Assembly (NCBI GenBank): GCA_032718475.1
Contig: JAUCBJ010002031.1
Location: 1 to 46,201, forward strand
Source: Nemertoderma westbladi
Taxonomy: Eukaryota; Xenacoelomorpha; Nemertodermatida; Nemertodermatidae
DNA length: 46,201 nt
Direction: 5' to 3'
The translations under genes were made by a program, and so were the position numbers. Below are positions 10,324-21,300 of this stretch, piece after piece. The notes under the pieces are model-generated. The model did not search any database. It was given only the letters and a program-made list of their open reading frames with translations, and was not told the origin of the DNA. Numbering within the stretch: position 1 is the first letter of the stretch; every line of letters begins with the position of its first letter.

Positions 10324-10640
10324 AGGGGGGCGTAAAGTATGTCACGCACCAGCAGAGGTTGATCCAGGAATTAATTTTCTATGGTGCGCCCAAATTGCGC
10401 ATATATATACATATGAGATGCGCATACATATGAATTGGCAAAGCATTTAACACAAGTACGGGCAAATATACACTCACCTCATACATGGCAAAATATGAAA
10501 TTGTGGCAAAATGGATTGTGGTATCTATGCTTTGTTATTAATGTGACAGGGGGGGGGGGGGGGGGGGGGGGGGCGAGCTAGCGTGACATACTATACTCTA
10601 CTATACTAAATTTGCGTGACATACTTTATGAACGCCCCCT
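10324..10640. mobile_element. MITE with GGGGGCGT...GTCACGC TIRs
   Basis: Left end AGGGGGGCGTAAAGTATGTC continuing ACGCA; right end TGCGTGACATACTTTATGAA continuing CGCCCCCT. The arms pair apart from a 3-nt difference. The roughly 317-bp interior carries a 25-G run (10549-10573) and no ORF. A roughly 29-bp sequence (ACAATTTATT...AAAACGTAATTACAC) flanks both sides imperfectly (10297-10325 and 10662-10690), which is longer than any normal target duplication. Confidence 0.65.
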
Positions 10641-10751
10641 AACTGTATGTACAACTTTACAGAACAATTTATTATAAAACGTAATTACACCTAGATAGTA
10701 CCCTCAATATTTATTATACGGCCACTTTCAATGATTAATTCATTACACAGA

Positions 10752-11543
10752 TCAACAAGATGCTGTCGTAAACTTTTTAGCATCTTTCAATTTGTCTTTA
10801 TACTTTGCGGCAATATCTGGTGGAAATTGTTCTAACAATTCTCTAAATTTTAGTCTCTAAATCAGATTTTGACCAATTTTCGATTCGAGATCGAATATAC
10901 AGTTCTTCCTCAGTAACAGGAAGTTTTTGAAAGTCTTCCACTTTCGAATACGTTGGTCCATTGGCCAGAAAGTTTCTGGTTGTAGATCTCCGTCTGTCAC
11001 GGCCGATTGACTGAAAATCTGTGAATGTCGTTGACAGCTTGCCACCAGATATACCAAATGGGGGTAAGGACAAGCTGTCGTCACATAACGCCGACTTCCG
11101 CACCGTTTCTTGCCACCCCTCCAGTAGCCCAGATAAATGGCGTTCATGAGCAGATTCCTCGTGCTCAGCACTACCTGACTGCGCATCGTGGGTGTCGGCA
11201 GTTGCAAGTAACGACTGGCGAAGGTCAGTGACCACTCCGACAAGACCATATAAATTATTCCATCGCTCCATGTCTCGAGGGATTCCATGCGGATGGAGCA
11301 TCTTAAGAATCTTGTGGAATCCTTCCAGTAGATAATCTCCTGCTTCTCCATTTGATGACTGTGGTGTTCTCTTAAACGACACGTATTCGTCCATGAATGT
11401 GTTGATCGCTTGTGGGAGTCGCAGTCGTTGAGCTACGATATAAGCAACGATCCGTTGATAGTGATTATTTCCACGAACGAAAAACAATCCCGCGAATTCC
11501 AGCATCGAACACAACACCAAGTCTATTCGATTTCGGCGAATAC
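10752..11543 (-). pseudogene. DUF6589-like gene, last exon (frameshifted at its end)
   Basis: Minus strand. The acceptor is ACCATAG at 11544-11550; the exon opens at 11543 and continues in phase from the donor at 12520. It encodes a segment with His-Tyr-Gln-Arg and Leu-rich helices, like the C-terminal half of DUF6589-type proteins, a family often linked to mobile elements. The uninterrupted frame stops at 10843-10845. The next 29 codons in the neighbouring frame (to TGA at 10752-10754) read as a coherent Lys-rich tail, so a one-base insertion in an A run near 10850 probably caused an early stop. Family assignment is by eye and moderate. Confidence 0.6.
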
Positions 11544-12520
11544 CTATGGTGATAAAATAATTGTGCAACAATAAAAGTAACAATACACATTTTTTCAATA
11601 AATAACCATTTTACCCTTCCGTTACACACGGGACACTTAGATTGCTGGGCATGAAATTGTTATATACAATCTAATTCGGGTATTAACTAAATACTTCCAA
11701 TGTCCTTCATATATCCTTCCATAGCCTTGGGGTATAAGTAACAATGTTCTACTATACGAGTATACCTACACCAGTGTAATACCAGGGAAAGCCCAAATAT
11801 TTATTGCTTATTAACTAATATAATATAATAGCCTGCTGTGGGCTTTGACTCTTGACTGTCAAGGGATTTTTAGCTTTGGGGTGGCAGGCTCTAACTACTG
11901 GGAATGTATTTTACCAGTTAGTAGTTGGACTTAGTTGAATGGGAAACCCAGCCAGCTGTTATCATTAATTTTTCTTATCTTTGTAATAAATAGAGAAAAC
12001 TATAGAAGCCAGCGCAGCGGGCCAGCCATCAGTGCTCCCAAGTGACACTGGTTCTCAGTCAGAACTAGTAAACAAGACTCATACGTAGTTAGGCTTAATT
12101 GTACTTAAGCTTAGATTACTGGCAGACCATTCACCATTAATATAATGAGTAGCGAAACCAGGTGCCAGACGAGTGGCGTCAGAAATTGGACTCTTATAAA
12201 GATAGGTGTAAAGATGATAGAAAAAAATAAAGTATTGAGGGTCTTTAGCTGGTTATATTATATTAGATAAAGATACAATAGTAAACGTTTTCGACCTACC
12301 GGTCTGCATCAGACTATGTACTGGCAACTAACGCTGCCGCTGGTGAATGCCTACCACTTCATCCGTTCGTATAAAGATAAGTGCTTTCAAATAACTATAT
12401 TAATATTTATAGCCCCCCTCCCCACACCCCCAGCCGCCACGACGTTCAGTTACTACTTTTGTCTTGGTGCGATAAATGTAACCCGCTGTAATAGTAATGT
12501 TAATTAAATATTAAACTAAC
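11544..12520 (-). other. Intron of the DUF6589-like gene
   Basis: Bounded by the donor G|GTTAGT (complement of 12515-12521) and the acceptor ATAG|GT at 11543. The phases on both sides agree (one base carried over). I see no gene inside it. Confidence 0.55.
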
Positions 12521-12694
12521 CAATTCGAAATACCCCGATGGCTAGAAGATAGGTGAGGTTAAAACGAAACATAGCCACGAACCCTTCGTTGGGGCAACTC
12601 TCCAAATAATTATCTAACTGAGATAATACGTCGGTTTCATCAATTGTTTCTTCCAAACTAGATAAGAACCTGTTAAGCTGTTCTCTAACGCAAC
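12521..12694 (-). CDS. DUF6589-like gene, internal exon (58 codons)
   Basis: Minus strand, between acceptor TTTTCTTAG|GT and donor ATTG|GTTAGT. It is open in the one phase that fits both neighbouring exons. It encodes an amphipathic segment that opens with Cys-Val-Arg-Glu-Gln-Leu and ends in a hydrophobic stretch (Phe-Asn-Leu-Thr-Tyr-Leu-Leu-Ala-Ile). Its 174-bp length is a multiple of three. It was too short to appear as a long ORF; splice phase is the main support. Confidence 0.6.
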
Positions 12695-13326
12695 CTAAGA
12701 AAACAATTTATTACACAATGCAACAAAATTACATTTATATCTGGTAGAATGGGACGGTGGGTGAAAAAGCCGCTAACTTACAGTATAGTACTTTTGTTCA
12801 ATACTACATTGCGGTGCAGTTTCAATTAATGGTTATAGGTTATACTTACAAAAAATATGTTAACTAATTTGGGGAAGGTTGCTTTACTTACACTATTTGT
12901 GACAAACCCTGTGACCAATGCAAATAACGGAGCACTTTGACAGCAAGTGAAAAATATGTTCTTCAGTGCAAATTGACCGCAAGAGAAATAAAGTTTTGTT
13001 TATTGTTTTGGTTAGAAAATGTCAACACAGTAACCTGTTCCTTTCACTTAGTAATTTTAATTAAATTTAATAATATTATAGGCTACACCACTGCACCTAC
13101 TGTAAGTGTGATATGTAGGGTAGGTAGTGCTGCAAACTGAAATAATATTTTACTTGTTTCGGTTTCAGTGATAATAAAAATATTCATTTCAATTCAAATT
13201 TCAGTTCCAGCTCCCAGAAAATAATAATTTCAGTTTCATTTTAAATTTTTAGTTCACAAAAATTACCAAAAACAATTTCAGGTCAGTTTTAGTTCGCAGC
13301 TCTAAGGTAGGTACACGTACACTTAC
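12695..13326 (-). other. Intron of the DUF6589-like gene
   Basis: Starts with a strong donor ACTG|GTAAGT (exon ends at 13327) and ends at TTTTCTTAG before 12694. It contains AT-rich sequence with repeated TTTCAGTT words and no gene. Confidence 0.55.
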
Positions 13327-13588
13327 CAGTGAGTACCTCTGTTATAGATTCCCACGCTTTGTGGTGACCCGATGTATCCTTAAAATAAGCTGCGGCCTTA
13401 TCGGATTCGAACCCACAGTCCTCGGCAAATTGTTGAAACTGGAGATCCCATGAAGCTCCAATGGCGGCCTTCATCATGATCTTCTCCATGTGGGCATATC
13501 CAGGCACTAATAAAAGTTTCTTCACCCAGTCAGGATGGTCACTTAGCAAGTTTAAGGCAAGGGACATAGGACTCCCATCCATTACCAT
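13327..13588 (-). pseudogene. DUF6589-like gene, exon 3' half (after the insertion)
   Basis: Minus strand. The coding sequence starts abruptly next to the transposon TIR with Met-Val-Met-Asp-Gly-Ser-Pro and runs to the donor at 13327. The open frame that extends upstream to 13681 runs through the TIR, so those first residues are transposon-encoded, not native. Joined to the exon half at 38998-40250 with one copy of AGCC, the frame is continuous. The gene is split by 25.4 kb and is presumably dead at this locus. Confidence 0.7.
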
Positions 13589-13592
13589 AGCC
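13589..13592. repeat. Target-site duplication AGCC (left)
   Basis: Identical to 38994-38997 immediately outside the right TIR. Confidence 0.75.
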
Positions 13593-13629
13593 CGGCCCTT
13601 ATATTCCAAAACCGTGTATCTCAATTTTT
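13593..13629 (+). repeat. Left TIR of the DNA transposon
   Basis: 37 bp, inverted at 38957-38993 with a single A/G mismatch at position 31. It includes one full AAAACCGTGTATCTC motif. Confidence 0.85.
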
Positions 13630-14069
13630 GGCATTTTGAGAAAATGGCCAAAAACCATTCCGGTTTTTTATGGTTATTCATTTTAAATTCTTACTGGGAT
13701 TAATTCGGGAAATTTCCATATTAATATTCAATATAGGGTAAACACATGTGCCAAATCCACCTGAGGCAAAATTAAGGCATGAAAATAAAGGGAAATATGT
13801 TAAAAACACCATAGTACACCGATAGTACACCATAGCAGGTATTGGTCAATATACTTGCGCCGCAAACATGTAACTTTTTTTGGATCAAAATCGGCTAACT
13901 CATTTTTTATTCTTCAAAACCAGCTATCTTTTATATTTTATTTTTTAACAAAACCGTTTATCTCTATGTTTGAATTAGACTTTTATTTTATTAATTAATA
14001 ATTACCATTAATATTGAAAACCATTAACTAATAAACTACAATTTGTGGTAAGGGAATAAAATAAAATGA

Positions 14070-14410
14070 ACAGTCAGTTTAATGTAACGATCAGTTTAAT
14101 ACATAGATCGGTTTTATACAAATATGAGTTTAATATATACTGTAGATCAGTTATATACAAATATGAGTTTAATAATAGATCGGTTTATACAAATATGAGT
14201 TTAATACATAGAGCAGTTTTATACAAAGATGAGATTAATACATAGATAAGATTTAATGATCAGTTTTTACAATTATGATGAGTTTATAGCGATCAGTTTA
14301 ATACAATTTATAGTTAATTAAACAGTTCAGTTTAAACAAATATGAGTTTAATACATTGATCCGTTTTATAGAATAATGAGTTTAATAAATCGATAAGTTG
14401 TATTCAATAC
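14070..14410. repeat. Degenerate minisatellite, about 35-40-bp unit
   Basis: Around eight imperfect units built on AATACATAGATCGGTTTTAT followed by ACAAATATGAGTTT. Located inside the DNA transposon, downstream of its transposase remnant. No function visible. Confidence 0.65.
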
Positions 14411-14459
14411 AGATCTACTCATTAGCTAAAGAGTGATCGTAGCCACTATTAAGGTCTGT

Positions 14460-15053
14460 TTATGATTGTTTCGATGTCATCGATAACCAGAAAGACGATC
14501 TGTTTCCTGGCATGAGATTAACAAGTTTCTTTAGGATAATCTCCTTCTTTGCTGTGTTAATTCCCCGTACACCTTCTTTCTTCTGTGGAATTTCTGGCTG
14601 ATACCTCTCTTGAAGGAATTCTACACACTTCTCTGCTTCTTTGAAGTCTCTTTTATAACCATCTTGCGACACCCTTTGTTAAATCTCACCTGGACTACCT
14701 CTGTAATATAGGGAAGCGCCTCTTTCAGCTTCTTGGAATACGTTAGTTTCTTCAACCACTTGTGGAATTCCGGGGTTAATACAACCAAATATTTTCTACT
14801 GTTGGCCATAACCATAGTGACGTATTTCAAATCATACATTGCTGGTTGTCTTTTAATACTCCTCTCTATATTTCCATGAACCGAATCGGCTAACATGTCC
14901 CTTGGTGAGGTACTTCAATGTGATTGACTGTGGCCCCCCTGTGGCATTGACAATCGCTACACATGCGCCAAAGAGCAACCGTTTTTATTTTGACCCGTAC
15001 AATTATCCAGCCAAAATATAAACTCTTTGGAATCCTGCTCTTCTCTGATGATC
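14460..15053 (-). pseudogene. DUF7869-like transposase remnant
   Basis: Minus strand, fragmentary with at least two frame changes. Seen in order: an FWLDNCTGQNKN motif near 15000 (an Asp-Asn-Cys...Gln-Asn-Lys-Asn signature I associate with the DUF7869 family), then LKYLTKGHMLADSVHGNIE (14850-14920), then Lys-rich segments to 14460. The preceding part, with Trp-His-Glu-Gly and Gly-Arg-Asp, lies at 31811-31871 on the far side of the BEL insertion and continues in frame. It is presumably the element's own transposase. The DUF assignment is from memory of the motif. Confidence 0.6.
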
Positions 15054-15079
15054 TGTTACGGTATATGGCGCTGTATCCA

Positions 15080-15179
15080 CAGTATTAGTCCATTATGCAG
15101 TATGCAGTATTAGTCCATTATGCAGTATGCAGTATTAGTCCGTTATACTGTACGTAATATTAGTCCGTTGTGCAGTATA
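15080..15179. repeat. 4 x 25-bp repeat in LTR
   Basis: Unit CAGTATTAGTCCATTATGCA followed by GTATG; copies 3 and 4 are diverged. Repeated at 29638-29737 in the 3' LTR. It is near the LTR start, where U3 enhancers usually lie. Confidence 0.8.
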
Positions 15180-15580
15180 ATTATTTAGATAAGGCGCAGT
15201 GTGGTGACATTTAGGTAAGGAAGTTAAAACGCCCATATATTTTGCATCCATTCATTTTGTATAGTATGTAGCCCTACCTACGTAATTTTGTATTAGGATA
15301 TATGTAGATAGTTCCAGGGTAGCGAGTTTACTCGGACCCTGGATTTTGTGCTTGCTGATATTAGTTTGATAGGGCTAGCATATAGGGACGCTGTCCTGGC
15401 CATTCAGCAGCCAGAGACGTGATCCATTACCATATATGGTAATAATTTGAGGGCATAGGGCTACAATCTGGTCTCCTTATTGGATTAACTGCTTCCAGGT
15501 TGGTTTAATGCTAGCATGGACTGGAGAGCCAATGGGAGAGCGATTGAGTCACCTTATTGCATCACCCCATCCGGATCACC

Positions 15581-15586
15581 TATAAA
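15581..15586 (+). promoter_or_regulatory. Candidate LTR TATA box
   Basis: TATAAATTGG in a GC-rich surrounding, about 530 bp into the LTR. The start site was not determined. Confidence 0.4.
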
Positions 15587-16203
15587 TTGGCGGTGTGCCG
15601 GTAGGGCCTTTGTTGTTCATATATTTGTTCATATGTTCATGCTTTATCACATGACACACCCCTGTTACAATTTACTTGCTGAGCTGTCTCTAATTTTGTA
15701 TTAGGATATCGTATTTTCTGCAATTTGCTAATTTTGATTAATTTCTTGGAATGATTTACTAGTGCGATTACTTTGCTTGTGTTTCTCAATAATTCCTTCG
15801 ATTACTGCAAATTACAATCGAACTATGATTTCTACCTTTGATTGATGGTTCTATGTGATTCTTTTCTGCGCAATAATCCCAAGGGATTCCTGAGACTGTC
15901 AGACTTTGTGATTTGCATGCGCCGCTACGGTAGCTATTAGCATAATGAAGGGCTAAGGTGCCAGTGGGCGGTGGGCACATCGGGGGGTTGAGCGACTAGG
16001 GAGAGCGGAGGATTCAAAAGCGGGCGACGCTGGCGGGGGTCAACGTTGCGGTCGGGCGATTTGGACTGTAGGTTGGAGACCGCTCGCTGGTACAGTAATT
16101 AGGGGGCTGATGATCCAGGTTTTGTCTCTATTTAGTATTAGGGGGCAGGAATTGGGTTAGTTAGGAAGCCTAGATGTACCCGGGAGGGGCCTGCATACCT
16201 TAC

Positions 16204-16204
<1 letters not shown>

Positions 16205-16234
<30 letters not shown>
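16205..16234. repeat. (AGTA)n microsatellite in LTR
   Basis: About seven AGTA units, giving overlapping AGTAAGT words that resemble 5' splice sites. The 3' LTR copy is at 30763-30792 with the same length. Confidence 0.85.
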
Positions 16235-17252
16235 TGCGAGTAAGTAGATTGCGAATTAGTCAATTGCGAATTATTATGTTGCGAATTATATAATTGCAGA
16301 TTGTATAATTGCAAGTCGTGCTATTGTGATCTGTGATTGCTGACGCTGATTGGTGTGTTACTAAAGTGTGCCTATGATTACGAATGCTTAGATAGGCGCT
16401 CTTTTCCCTTTGATTGATTCTATCTCTTAGTTTACCGTAAATAATTACTGATTAGGTCAAAGTAATACAGTATTTTAGGCTGTTACATATTTGTGACTGT
16501 AATTAATTAGTAAAATTAAGAATTAGTACGCAGCATAGCGGAGAGTAGCTAAGGTAATAATTTAGAGTACCGTAAACTATTCACGCTAAGCGGTTATTTG
16601 CATTAGCGGGCAATAAGCTAGATCGCAGTAGTCAGTACGCAAGACACTAGTAAGTTGCTGGCCTAAAGCCAGCTGCAGGCAAGTTTAGACCCAGAGCGGT
16701 ATCACCTACGAAAGACATTGTACTGTACCAATTTTGATTATTTTAAATATTCTCGCATTCACACATTCCGTTAGGGAACCCTCAGTATTCGCGATTAGAA
16801 AAGACGTAAGCATTGGCGTATTTCAGTAGTAAAATTAGGCGTAAGAATATACTCTGAGTGCAAAGCCCCTCGCACTCGTCTTAAGTAAGCTTAGGGAGCC
16901 GACTCGGGTTTATTGTTTTGGTTATTCCCGCGTGGCTCATAGATTCGAACAGTTAGCTCTCTATCGAGCGATCGGTAGAGAAAGGAACAAGCGATTTTGC
17001 AGGAGTTGTGTAAATTTAGTAAAATATATTAGCGGACGGCAGATTAGCGCCATCCAACGGTAAGTAGCGGTTTTGTATTTAGCAACCCTTACAATTTAGT
17101 AATAGCACACTCCTGATCCCCTTTACTTAACAGTAGAGCAGTCTTTGTGTCTTATTGGTTAGGCGAGAGCTCATTAGGTTGGCAGAGAGGTATACGGGTA
17201 TTTGTCTGTTCAACAGTTCTGCTGTTAGTATAGGTGTCGCGGTTGTTTATCA

Positions 17253-18358
17253 GTAAGGTATGTTTTGTTTGCTGTAGGCTGTAGCGTACAGTAGAACATT
17301 GAGTATATTCTTTTAGGCTGCTAGTTTAGATTACTGTATTCACTGGTTGCGTACGATAGTACAGTAGTACATTAGGCTGATTGCTGTTACTGCGTACGGT
17401 AGAAGGACATTTGTTTGCCGTACCACACACACAGTATCATTAGGCTGTTAGGTTGGTGTACTGTTTTACTTACTGTACTGCGTACAGTGGATGTACGGTA
17501 GTGCGTTTTTACTAATTGCGAATGCAGCAGTTCCTTACACCTTAGGCCTTAGGGCAAATTGTAATTAGTAAGTTTTTTGAAAATTTTAGCTAGGTTTGCG
17601 AGAATTCAGTTTCGGTCAAAATTATTTGTAAAATTCTAGAGTTTTGTACCGGTATGTTAGGTAACCGCTTAGTTATTTTATACCATCTGGAGATACATGG
17701 CAAGACGGAACTTCTGAGTTTGGGGTTCGTGTGGGTCTGCGGGTTCGGTTTGCAATCAGCGAAGGGCCTGAATCTTTGGACGCGGACGTGGAATCTCACA
17801 GCAAACAAGGTTAGTTGTTCTGTTGGCACCGGTGTGTTTGTGGAAGCAGTAAAAAATTATCGGTTGTTTAACTGCGAAGCTGAACTCAATTTATTAGTTA
17901 GGCTGTTAGGATATTTAGGTTTAGCCGGCCATGGTTTTTTGAATCGCTCAAGTTAGAGAGAGAGTTAGAGAGAGTCGCAACCCGAAGATGTAGCCACGCG
18001 CTAGTGGATACATATAATATTTGAAATTAAAATTACGTTGATTAGAGCTATATATAAAATTAGAAATATTCGGGCGGCAAGTTTATTTTGAATATTTTGT
18101 ATTAGATTCAAAGTTATTTTGTGCTATACCGGTATTTAATACTATATAGTAGCTATATAATAATATTTTTGTTTAAATATTGTGCTAGTATTTGCTATAA
18201 CTATACCCCATTAAATTCACAATATTGCATTGCGAATTTATTTGACATTTGGACCAACTGATTATTTGACAATTAATTTGACCGTATTTCGGTTAAATTA
18301 TAATTATATCTCGAACTTTTGCGAGATATTTTGCCGGAAGGCAAACATTATTTAGACT
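17253..18358 (+). other. BEL/Pao untranslated leader
   Basis: No TGG-type tRNA primer site directly follows the LTR; the sequence begins GTAAGGTATGTTTTG, itself a good splice donor (AAG|GTATGT). The first 350 bp contain degenerate repeats around TTAGGCTG and GCGTAC[A/G]GTAG. The 100-codon frame at 17654-17956 has no recognisable features. Confidence 0.6.
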
Positions 18359-21300
18359 ATGAGTGTCTCAGACAAAGAGGCACTAGAGGACAGCTATGAG
18401 ACGGCGGCTGGACCGCCGACTGACGATAGCGTAAATATTACTGTTGATGACAATGCCGACTATGACGACGCAGCGAGCGACGCTGACGTAAGTGAACAGG
18501 AGGACGAGACAGTGACTAGTGAGGAAGAACAACAACCTCAAGTAATAGTATTAGGATCCCCTACCGCTACTGTAAGGAAGGATTGTACAGCAACCCGGAC
18601 AGAGGTGAGTGATAGGGAGGGTAGTGTAGCAGAAGCGAGAGCCCGGAGCCCGGTTTCCAGACCTGTGGGTATGGTAAGTGCCGTGGTCCCGACGGCTGTA
18701 AGGAGTACCCGTAGTTCCCGAAATAATCCTTCAAGTCCACCGAGTGTAAGTCAGGTAAGTGATAGAGAGTTCGACATCGCGATAAAGAAGAAACTTCGCG
18801 CGCATGCCGGACATATAACTCGGACGGCGGACAAGGTAAGGAAGATGTTAGCTGATTCAGCCAACATCGGGAGGGTAGAGTTAGTAGAGATTAGAAGATG
18901 ATATAACTCAGCGTTATTCAAGCAGACGGAGGAGCTTGCAGTCCTAGCGAAGAAGGCAGTAGAGTCTCAGTCGAGCGACGTGGCGACGAGGATTTACGAC
19001 AGGGTTTTAGCAGCCTTGTTGGAGCACCGCGAGTTATCGGAGCAATTCCGACGAGTTAGGACGGAGAACTGGCTGCTACGGACATCACAAGCGCAGGCGA
19101 CTCAAGTGAGTGACGCAGAGTTGAGAGAGTTAGTGGAGCGAGAAGAGATCCAAGACAAGGAGGAGCGCAGGTATCAAAGGGAAGTTACTAGCTGGCTGAT
19201 GCAGAATGGAGTGGTGGTACCAGGCCAGGTGCTACCGACGACGGAGAACATCCAACAGAGGACGTTGACTCCACCCGACGACGCATCCAGAGACAGCGGC
19301 GATTCCCAGGTTAGTCACGCGCGAGGGAAGGTTATTTGTGCTAGATCCCTTGTTTCTCACAACTCGGCGGAGGAGAGAAGATGCCAACTGGACGAACAAC
19401 AGGCGGAAGTTTTGCGTGCATCGGAAGCACGGAAGGAAGCCGAGCGGGAACGGGAGCGCACACGTAAGTTAGACGCAAAGTTGCGAGAGTTGGAAGAGAA
19501 AGGTAAGCGCGAGCAAGCGGAACGCGAACGCAAGGAACACGAACTCAAGCTTGAACGCGAACGCAAGGAACGCGAACTCCAGCTCGAACGCGAACAAAAG
19601 GAATATGAACTTCAACTCGAACACGAGCGCAAAGAACGCGAACTCGAGATCGAGAAGGAGCGACGGGCGTTGTATGAAGAGAAGGCGCGGGTGGAAGAAG
19701 AGAGCGCAGCGAGACGAGCGAGGGAAGAAGAAGAACGTAAACTGGCGCAGTTGGAAAGTGCGAGATTAAGTTTAGAGAGCGAAGAACGGACTAGGAAGGC
19801 GAATGAAATCGCCGAGAAGGGGATGCGAATGATCGAAGAATGTGGGGCGAGTGTAGGGACCGAGTTGCGAGAACTGTTCGCACTGCAGAAGGCCGAACAG
19901 GAAGCGAGAACTCCGACCATACGCGAGTCGACGACGACCAGAATTCCTATACCCGGTCCAGCTATTACGAGTACACGGATCGCTAAACCATTCTCTACAT
20001 ATCGCACGCCAGTTGGTATTAGTGCTTCACCTATCGCGCAGAATCCACGGCATCAGAACACCGCACCACTATACACCGAACGCGACAACGAAGAATTTAG
20101 AGAAGAAACTCCGACGGGCCGAGTATTGGGCGAACCGAACCCGCGGGTTTGGAATATGCGGACGGAGCGCCGACCCAGTTCGACGGAGAACTTCCGGGTT
20201 AAACCGGAAGAGGGATCATATGAGAGACAGCGGATTACTCAGATAGAGCCGACTATACAACAGAACCCTAGCCAGGAATTTATTACGAGGGATGAGTTAA
20301 GTGCTAGTTTAGCGCAAGCTATATCGCCGCACATCCAACCTATAACGGACATGCTTAGCAACCTACGGTTAAAGGAAGCAGCCCAGGTAAGAAGTAATTC
20401 TAATCCTAGCAGGCCTGAGTTAGATAAAGTCCAGCCTAGTCAACGAGTACGCATATCGGAGGAGACTATACCACATAGACCTCAGGTAAGGACGCCTGTC
20501 CCGAATATTCATAATCCCAACTTCGAAAATTCGGCCGAGAAATTTATTGAGGAGGCTTGGATCAGGGCCTCGGCGCGCAAACCATCGCGAGCGCTAAGGA
20601 CTGACACCGAGTCAAGCGATGAAGAGGAAGAAATGAGACGTCAGAAGTCCCGAAACTATAAGGAAAGAAGGACGGACGCGGAGCAGGTAAGTTGGAACCA
20701 CCGGGAAAGGACCAGACTTAACAACCCTGCGGAACTAAACCATTTGTTAACCCGGAACGACGCAACCCTTAGGGACATAGGTAAGTTTGCTGCTAGGCAA
20801 GGACTGCCGACGCAACAACCCCAGAAGTTTATGGGCAACCATAAGCACTGGAGGACCTTTAAAACCTATGTCGACGAGCAGCTAACCAACAGCACCTTTA
20901 CTCCCAATGAGAAGTTCAACTATTTGCTTCAAATGCTCCATCGAGAACCTAGAGCGATTGCTGATAACTTCGTCGGCAATGAAAGAGCATTCGAGTTAGC
21001 GATGAAGACGCTTAGCGACATCTACGGGAATAAAACCAAGATGGCACAGTCGATAGTAGAAGACTTGGGTAAGGGCGGAAGGATTACAACTCCGTTAGAG
21101 CTGTTGAACTTAGCGAACGCTATTTCGAACGCATTGGACATCTTGAGGACGGTGAATCTACCTCATCATGGTGATCACGCCGAAGTTTTGAAAAGCGTAA
21201 TAAGACGTTTAAACATGCGTTACCGACAGAAATGGCGCAAATTAGAGAATAAGTTGGAGGGCCAAGGTAAAGTATTGACACTTCAGCATATTCATGACAT

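Larger units (their letters stand above)
15054..17252 (+). repeat. 5' LTR (2199 bp)
   Basis: TG...CA ends. Contents: four 25-bp repeats (15080-15179), a TATAAA box (15581-15586), an AGTA microsatellite (16205-16234), degenerate TTGCGAATTA repeats (about 16235-16310), a donor-like GGTAAGTAG at 17059, and no clear AATAAA. The 62-codon frame at 15516-15704 is present in both LTRs but looks accidental. This is long for a BEL LTR. Confidence 0.95.

Noticed and set aside
13289-13681. A separate 130-aa gene starting at 13681
   Set aside because: Its first 31 codons lie in the transposon TIR and its end reads through a splice donor; the real content is part of an exon of the split gene.
15516-15980. 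Small ORFs within the LTRs (also at 30074-30538)
   Set aside because: They appear twice only because the LTR is duplicated; short, no motifs.
16205-16234. CRISPR-like or phage-type repeat array
   Set aside because: No spacers and eukaryotic context; it is a simple microsatellite.
19357-20007. Minus-strand Ser/Arg-rich ORFs opposite the gag coiled coil
   Set aside because: Shadows of the Glu/Arg-rich repeats on the coding strand.
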